NCBI GenBank assembly: GCA_025450955.1
Contig: JANWLJ010000116.1
Span: 1-8,902, forward strand
DNA from: Polyangium sp. (in: bacteria)
Lineage (GTDB): Bacteria > Myxococcota_A > Polyangia > Palsa-1104
Length of the DNA: 8,902 bases
Direction of reading: 5' to 3'
Positions 5,925-8,902 of the stretch are shown in pieces. The position numbers were made by a program, and so were the translations under genes. Position 1 is the stretch's first letter, and every line of letters starts with the position of its first letter. The notes under the pieces are model-generated. The model saw only the letters and a program-made list of their open reading frames with translations. It was not told where the DNA came from and ran no database searches.

Positions 5925-5998
5925 TGCGCCCGGGGCGACTCGAACGCCCGACCTGCGGATTCGAAGTCCGACGCTCTATCCAACTGAGCTACGGGCGC
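5925..5998 (-). tRNA. tRNA-Arg (anticodon TCG)
   Basis: This 74-base cloverleaf on the minus strand has a perfect 7-bp acceptor stem (GCGCCCG/CGGGCGC), discriminator A, and the D-arm AGCTCAGTTGGATAGAGC. The anticodon loop is CTTCGAA (anticodon TCG) and the T-loop is GTTCGAGTC. TCG would read CGA and, by wobble, CGG. CCA is not encoded. It is the first gene of the two-tRNA unit. Confidence 0.95.
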
Positions 5999-6014
5999 GG
6001 GACGCGTCGGTTTG

Positions 6015-6046
6015 ATTAGACAAACGGCGTGCAAAACGCAAGTCAA
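6015..6046 (-). promoter_or_regulatory. Probable promoter of the tRNA pair
   Basis: On the minus strand TCTAAT (6020-6015) is a good -10 about 16 bases before the tRNA-Arg 5' end. TTGACT (6046-6041) is a good -35, but the spacer would be 20 bp. A weaker -35 CTTGCG (6042-6037) gives a 16-bp spacer. The promoter overlaps the stop codon of the upstream small gene. Confidence 0.4.
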
Positions 6047-6050
6047 AAGA

Positions 6051-6401
6051 TCAGTAGAGCTCGCGGCCGCCTTGGCGCTCCTCCGGCTCGGGCAAAGGCG
6101 GCGGGTCGCCCTCGTCGAGGGCGAACACCTTGATCGCGTCCTCGCGGTGCCGCCCGGGCGCCACGCGGTTCAAGATGCTGAGGATGTTGCGCTTGAGATC
6201 GTCCATGGTGATCGCCGGCGTGCCGGGATCGATCGGCTTGCCGATGAACGAATCCTCGACGGCGCGGACCTGGAGCAGGTAGCTGGGATCGGACCCGTCG
6301 ATGTAGTGCTTATCGCGCGCGGGACAATTGTGGAGCTGATCGCGCATCTTGTTATCGATGCGGATGCCGATGAACAGCTTTCGTTCGGCTTCAATTCGCA
6401 T
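6051..6401 (-). CDS. Small conserved-looking hypothetical protein
   Basis: This 116-residue soluble protein is one I do not recognise. It has no signal peptide or membrane span. Its N-terminal half, with RKLFIGIRIDNKMRDQLHNC and HYIDGSDPSYLLQVRAVEDSFIGKPI, looks like an ordered alpha/beta domain. The segment ITMDDLKRNILSILNRVAPG is probably an amphipathic helix, and the tail (DEGDPPPLPEPEERQGG) is Pro/Glu-rich and likely disordered. The balanced residue use and the codon bias support a real gene. It is divergent from the GIY-YIG gene with a 42-bp gap, and its stop lies inside the tRNA promoter region. No clear ribosome-binding site precedes ATG 6401, and a promoter-like element is only a few bases upstream, so the mRNA may have almost no leader. 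Confidence 0.7.
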   Translation of the reverse strand: MRIEAERKLFIGIRIDNKMRDQLHNCPARDKHYIDGSDPSYLLQVRAVEDSFIGKPIDPGTPAITMDDLKRNILSILNRVAPGRHREDAIKVFALDEGDPPPLPEPEERQGGRELY

Positions 6402-6414
6402 GTTGGGCGCCGCG

Positions 6415-6444
6415 AAGCTAGCATCGATGCGGAAGGAAGGTCAA
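6415..6444 (-). promoter_or_regulatory. Possible promoter of the small hypothetical gene
   Basis: On the minus strand TTGACC (6444-6439) and TAGCTT (6420-6415) are 18 bp apart, placing the start within about ten bases of ATG 6401. The -10 match is weak. Confidence 0.3.
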
Positions 6445-6710
6445 TGCATCCTCGCGCCAAGAGCCGCGCCGAGTGGCTGGTCTATCTGCTCCGCTGCGAC
6501 GACGACACGCTCTACTGCGGCATCACCAACGATCTCGAGCGTCGGATCGAACGGCACTTCGCCGGCCAGGTGAAATATACCCGCGGGCGGCTGCCGGTGA
6601 AGGTCGTCTATCACGAGCCGGCGAGCGACCGATCCGCGGCGCTGCGGCGCGAGGCGCAGCTCAAGCGATTGTCGCGGGCGGCGAAGCTGCGTTTGGTTCG
6701 CGGGATGTGA
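6444..6710 (+). CDS. GIY-YIG nuclease superfamily protein (UPF0213/YhbQ type)
   Basis: The 88-residue protein is one GIY-YIG domain at the usual length of the YhbQ/UPF0213 family. The first motif is LVYLLRC (12-18), with VY-L in the GIY position; the second is LYCGIT (23-28), in the YIG position. An Arg in the ITNDLERRIERH helix (R33 or R34) and E70 in ALRREAQLKRLS are the expected catalytic Arg and metal-binding Glu. KYTRGRLPVKVVYHE is the family's central block. Members are single-domain and some cleave DNA in vitro; the cellular role is poorly defined. ATG 6444 has GGAAGGAAGG immediately upstream, a strong ribosome site. The same frame is open far upstream, but only as a shadow of the opposite-strand gene. 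The cytochrome-like lipoprotein gene follows after 12 bp, so cotranscription is likely. Confidence 0.9.
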   Translation: MHPRAKSRAEWLVYLLRCDDDTLYCGITNDLERRIERHFAGQVKYTRGRLPVKVVYHEPASDRSAALRREAQLKRLSRAAKLRLVRGM

Positions 6711-6722
6711 TATGTCATTCGC

Positions 6723-7157
6723 ATGAGCCTGAAACTATCCTTGCTTGCGCTGGTGCCGCTCGCCTTCGCTTCGGTCGGATGTGGCGGCTCTCCCTCGGGA
6801 CCGACCACCTTCACCGAGATCAAGACGCAGGTGATCATGCCGTCGTGCGCGATCACCTCGTCGTGTCACACGCCGGTCGGCGCGGCCGGCGCCGGCGGTC
6901 TCGATCTCTCCGCCGATCCCTACGCGGCGCTGGTCGGCGTGCCGGCCAACAACGCCAAGGCCAAGAGCGAAGGCAAGCTGCGGGTCAAGCCGGGCGACGC
7001 CGCCGACAGCTTCATGTACATCAAGCTCACCCTCACCACCGCCGGCGATCCGACCACCACCTACGGCTCGCCGATGCCGTACAACAACCCGGCTTTGCCG
7101 CAAGAGGACATCGACGGGATCAAAGCCTGGATCAACGCCGGCGCTCCGAACAACTGA
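6723..7157 (+). CDS. Predicted lipoprotein with a cytochrome c-like domain (CX5CH)
   Basis: The 144-residue protein has a lipoprotein-type signal (MSLKLSLLALVPLAFASVGC, Cys 20; Ser at -3 is atypical). The body resembles single-heme domains of the planctomycete/myxobacterial cytochrome type. FTEIKTQVIMPSCA is followed by C42-AITSS-C48-H49, a GGLDLS segment, KLRVKPGDAADSFMYIKL, GSPMPYN (M118 as possible distal ligand) and the closing ALPQEDIDGIKAWINAGAPNN. The spacing between the two cysteines is five residues instead of the usual two. In related proteins with irregular spacing, heme attachment is not always shown, so the domain may have lost heme or need a special lyase. If active it would carry electrons outside the inner membrane; no partner oxidoreductase is in the window. 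No clear Shine-Dalgarno precedes ATG 6723. Confidence 0.82.
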   Translation: MSLKLSLLALVPLAFASVGCGGSPSGPTTFTEIKTQVIMPSCAITSSCHTPVGAAGAGGLDLSADPYAALVGVPANNAKAKSEGKLRVKPGDAADSFMYIKLTLTTAGDPTTTYGSPMPYNNPALPQEDIDGIKAWINAGAPNN

Positions 7158-7361
7158 ACGGACCGCGCTGGTCACGACATCTCGGCGCGTACGTCCTCGC
7201 GCGGTCGGTCACGGCCGCGGAGGCCGCTCCTCCCGTGCTCCGGGCGTGCGCGCCGATCTGCCGCGACCATCGCAGTCCTCCTTGGCCGGCAGGGTTCGAG
7301 CAAGCCGGCGGCATGGCGCATGCCTGTACCGATACCGTCGCGATCGCGACAGGAGGTGGGC
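7158..7361. other. Non-coding gap with small palindromes
   Basis: No gene is supported here. It holds a 5-bp stem-loop, GGCAT/ATGCC (7310-7324), paired GCCGGC boxes near 7285 and 7304, and a perfect 14-bp palindrome, GTCGCGATCGCGAC (7337-7350), that abuts the AGGAGG ribosome site of the next gene. I see no convincing sigma70 promoter or T-tract terminator. Confidence 0.5.
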
Positions 7362-7745
7362 ATGCGGATGGGTGGATTGATTGTGGTAGGTGCGCTCGCG
7401 CTGGCGACCGCCGGCTGCGCCGGGACTCGGGAGGAGGCCAAAGAGACGGCCATCACCGCCGGTCACGAGACCGCGTCGTATGCGAACGATCGCTGGATCA
7501 CCAGCAAGATCAAAACCGACTACGCGTTCGATCGCGACATCAAAGCGACCGCGATCAACGTCGACACCTCGGGCGGCGTGGTGACGCTCACCGGCCTCGT
7601 GCCGTCGCGGTTCGTGGCGCAGAAGGCGGTCCGGAAGGCGCTCGACACCAGCGGCGTCAAAGAGGTGCGCTCGAACCTGCGCTTCCCGACGGCGGGCACC
7701 AATCAGGCGAGGGTGTTCGTGCCCGGCCAGCCGGTTCACTTCTGA
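7362..7745 (+). CDS. BON-domain lipoprotein (OsmY-like)
   Basis: The 127-residue protein starts with a lipoprotein signal (MRMGGLIVVGALALATAGC, Cys 19; TAG-C lipobox). A short Glu/Ala/Thr-rich linker follows, then one BON domain at about 40-112. NDRWITSKIKTDYAFDRDIKA, the hallmark INVDTSGGVVTLTGLV and the closing VRKALDTSGVKEVRSNLRF are all present. BON domains bind phospholipid or envelope surfaces and occur in osmotic-shock and transport proteins. An envelope-maintenance role is an inference. The chosen ATG has AGGAGG five bases upstream, the best ribosome site in the window; the in-frame ATG at 7320 would place 14 extra residues before the signal peptide and is rejected. The tail after the BON domain (TAGTNQARVFVPGQPVHF) is short and unstructured. 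The gene is convergent with the acyltransferase gene, only 10 bp apart. Confidence 0.9.
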   Translation: MRMGGLIVVGALALATAGCAGTREEAKETAITAGHETASYANDRWITSKIKTDYAFDRDIKATAINVDTSGGVVTLTGLVPSRFVAQKAVRKALDTSGVKEVRSNLRFPTAGTNQARVFVPGQPVHF

Positions 7746-7755
7746 CGATCGAGAG

Positions 7756-8277
7756 CTAGTCTTCGGGTCGGTCGCGGAGCCGGCGGGCGGGATTTCCGGC
7801 GACGATCGCGTAGGGCGGCACGTCGCGGGTGACCACCGCGCCGGCGCCGACCTGGGCGCCGCGGCCGACGGTGACGCCGGGCAGGATGATGCTGCCGATG
7901 CCGAGATCGGCGCCGTCTTCGATCGTCACCGGCGCAAGCGCGATCGCGCCGGCCAGGATCGGTCGCGCGCGTCCGGGCTCGGCGTGCGTCGAGGTGAGGA
8001 TGCACACGTGCGGCGCGATGCCGACCTCGCGCCCGACGGTGAGGCCGCCGGCCGCATGGAGAAAGGCCGCCTGGCCGATCCACGTGCCGGCGCCGATGGT
8101 GAGCGTGTTCTTGAAGTAGCCCTTCAAGATCGCGTAGTGCCCGACGTACACCTGCTCGTCGAGCGAGACGTTCTCCGGGTGGAAGATCAAGACCCCCGGC
8201 TCGAGCACCACCGAGTCCGGACAGCGGCGTAATGCGCTGCGCTCGCACTGTCCCGATCCGTGGCTGCGCGGCGCCAT
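7756..8277 (-). CDS. Hexapeptide-repeat (left-handed beta-helix) acyltransferase
   Basis: The 173-residue protein belongs to the LacA/NodL/WbbJ-type O-acyltransferases, which use acetyl-CoA or another acyl-CoA as trimers. Imperfect [LIV]-G-x4 repeats form the beta-helix: VYVGHYAILKG, LTIGAGTWIGQAAFLHA, LTVGREVGIAPHVCI, VTIEDGADLGIGSIILPGVTVGRGAQVGAGAVV. H98 in LTSTHAE is the expected catalytic His. The ending DVPPYAIVAGNPARRLRDR is the conserved C-terminal signature of the sugar/serine acetyltransferase group. The acceptor is unknown; a surface polysaccharide or nucleotide sugar is usual, but no glycosyltransferase genes are nearby. ATG 8277 fits the family's N terminus. An upstream ATG at 8385 would overlap the tig start and its ribosome site and add a low-quality extension. 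No strong ribosome site is seen. The gene is divergent from tig. Confidence 0.9.
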   Translation of the reverse strand: MAPRSHGSGQCERSALRRCPDSVVLEPGVLIFHPENVSLDEQVYVGHYAILKGYFKNTLTIGAGTWIGQAAFLHAAGGLTVGREVGIAPHVCILTSTHAEPGRARPILAGAIALAPVTIEDGADLGIGSIILPGVTVGRGAQVGAGAVVTRDVPPYAIVAGNPARRLRDRPED

Positions 8278-8297
8278 CCCGTCGACGGTATCACAGC

Positions 8298-8326
8298 TTG
8301 ACTCCCCTCCGCCCGCGTGCAAGAAA
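8298..8326 (+). promoter_or_regulatory. Weak candidate promoter for tig
   Basis: TTGACT (8298-8303) is a good -35 in the 94-bp divergent gap, but the hexamer 17 bp downstream (AAGAAA, 8321-8326) matches the -10 consensus poorly. The leader would be about 40 bases. Confidence 0.25.
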
Positions 8327-8371
8327 CCACCTTCCACTCCGCTTTCAAACTTGGCATCGAAGAGGAACCCT

Positions 8372-8902
8372 ATGCAGGTCACCATCGAGGAGCTGTCCCC
8401 CGTCGAGAAGAAGGTCGCCGTCGAGATCCCCTGGCCCTACGTCGCGCAGAAGCTCGACGACGCCTATCGGGATCTGTCGCGCGGCGTGGCGCTCAAGGGC
8501 TTCCGCAAGGGCAAGGTGCCGCGGCCGATCCTCGAGCGGATGTTCGGCCGCCAGATCGAGCAGGAGGTGGTGCAGCGGCTGGTGCAGGAGAGCTTCGTCG
8601 CCGCGGCGACCGAGCACGATCTGCAGCCGGTGGCCGAGCCGGTGGTAGACGACGCTCACCTGCACAAGGGGCAGGCGTTTCACTACTCGGCGCGGGTCGA
8701 GGTGCGCAGCCAGGTCGATCCCAAAGACTACGACGGGGTCGAGCTGTCGCAGCGCGCGGCCAAAGTCTCCGACGATCAGCTCGAGCGCGCGCTCGAGCAC
8801 AAGCGCGAGGAGCTCACCGAGTACAAAGTGATCGAGCCCGGCCGGATGCGAGAGCTGAAACTCGAGCGTGTGCGCGTCGAGGTCGAGCCGATCGCGGCGA
8901 TA
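8372..8902 (+). CDS. tig: Trigger factor, ribosome-associated chaperone; 3' end outside the window
   Basis: The first 177 codons of trigger factor are present. The N-terminal ribosome-binding domain (1 to about 115) starts MQVTIEELSPVEKKVAVEIP. It contains the signature loop GFRKGKVPR (43-51), whose Phe-Arg-Lys motif docks on ribosomal protein uL23 near the exit tunnel. FGRQIEQEVVQRLVQESF and FHYSARVEVRSQVDPKDYDGVELS follow as expected, then a linker helix (VSDDQLERALEHKREELTEYKVIE). The peptidyl-prolyl isomerase domain should begin near residue 150. The last visible stretch (PGRMRELKLERVRVEVE) lacks the usual GD-x-V-x-[IV]-D-[FY] start, so that domain may be divergent or absent, or the sequence may be off at the edge. 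ATG 8372 has AGAGGA five bases upstream. In many bacteria tig precedes clpP and clpX; that cannot be checked here. Confidence 0.93.
   Translation, partial: MQVTIEELSPVEKKVAVEIPWPYVAQKLDDAYRDLSRGVALKGFRKGKVPRPILERMFGRQIEQEVVQRLVQESFVAAATEHDLQPVAEPVVDDAHLHKGQAFHYSARVEVRSQVDPKDYDGVELSQRAAKVSDDQLERALEHKREELTEYKVIEPGRMRELKLERVRVEVEPIAAI

Noticed and set aside
6012..6443. Upstream in-frame extension of the GIY-YIG gene
   Set aside because: It is antisense to the 116-residue gene and overlaps its promoter; the domain and a strong ribosome site both point to ATG 6444.
6473..7759. 428-codon plus-strand open frame
   Set aside because: It covers three recognised genes in another frame and reads as low-complexity Arg/Gly/His-rich sequence.
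8278..8385. N-terminal extension of the acyltransferase to 8385
   Set aside because: It would cover the tig start codon and ribosome site and does not resemble the family N terminus.

Overview
GC-rich bacterial DNA, densely coded, with the G/C-ending codon bias typical of Myxococcota/deltaproteobacteria. The taxon is an inference from base composition, a Cys-rich lipoprotein built on repeated DCG motifs, a cytochrome-like lipoprotein with a C(x5)CH motif and short intergenic gaps. No marker in the window fixes it. Thirteen protein genes (two cut by the window edges, one apparently frameshifted) and two tRNA genes can be supported.

Left part (1-3450): a leftward secreted protein of unknown function, possibly outer-membrane, is divergent from a rightward pair. 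The pair is an enoyl-CoA hydratase/isomerase-family (crotonase) protein and a LolC/LolE-type FtsX-fold ABC permease with an extra N-terminal membrane hairpin. A leftward stand-alone response-regulator receiver protein overlaps the 3' end of the permease gene tail to tail.

Middle (3519-6401), all leftward. In transcription order it holds a small conserved hypothetical gene, then a tRNA-Arg(TCG)/tRNA-Lys(CTT) pair ending in a strong hairpin terminator. Next is a two-gene module: a winged-helix protein overlapping by 8 bp a DUF6036/AbiEii-like nucleotidyltransferase gene that carries a +1 frameshift. Last is a Cys-rich lipoprotein gene. The module starts at a promoter-like sequence whose -35/-10 spacer is filled by a perfect inverted repeat, and it ends at a second copy of the tRNA terminator. 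The two terminators share 24 identical bases and bracket the module, which sits beside tRNA genes. This is the most interesting part of the window and looks like a regulator/nucleotidyltransferase toxin-antitoxin or defence-like cassette.

Right part (6444-8902): rightward genes for a GIY-YIG nuclease-like protein (UPF0213/YhbQ type), a cytochrome-c-like lipoprotein and a BON-domain lipoprotein. A leftward hexapeptide-repeat acyltransferase is divergent from the start of a trigger factor gene (tig), which runs off the window.

Cell-envelope genes recur: three predicted lipoproteins, one secreted protein and a Lol-type permease. No Lol ATPase is present and no single pathway joins them.
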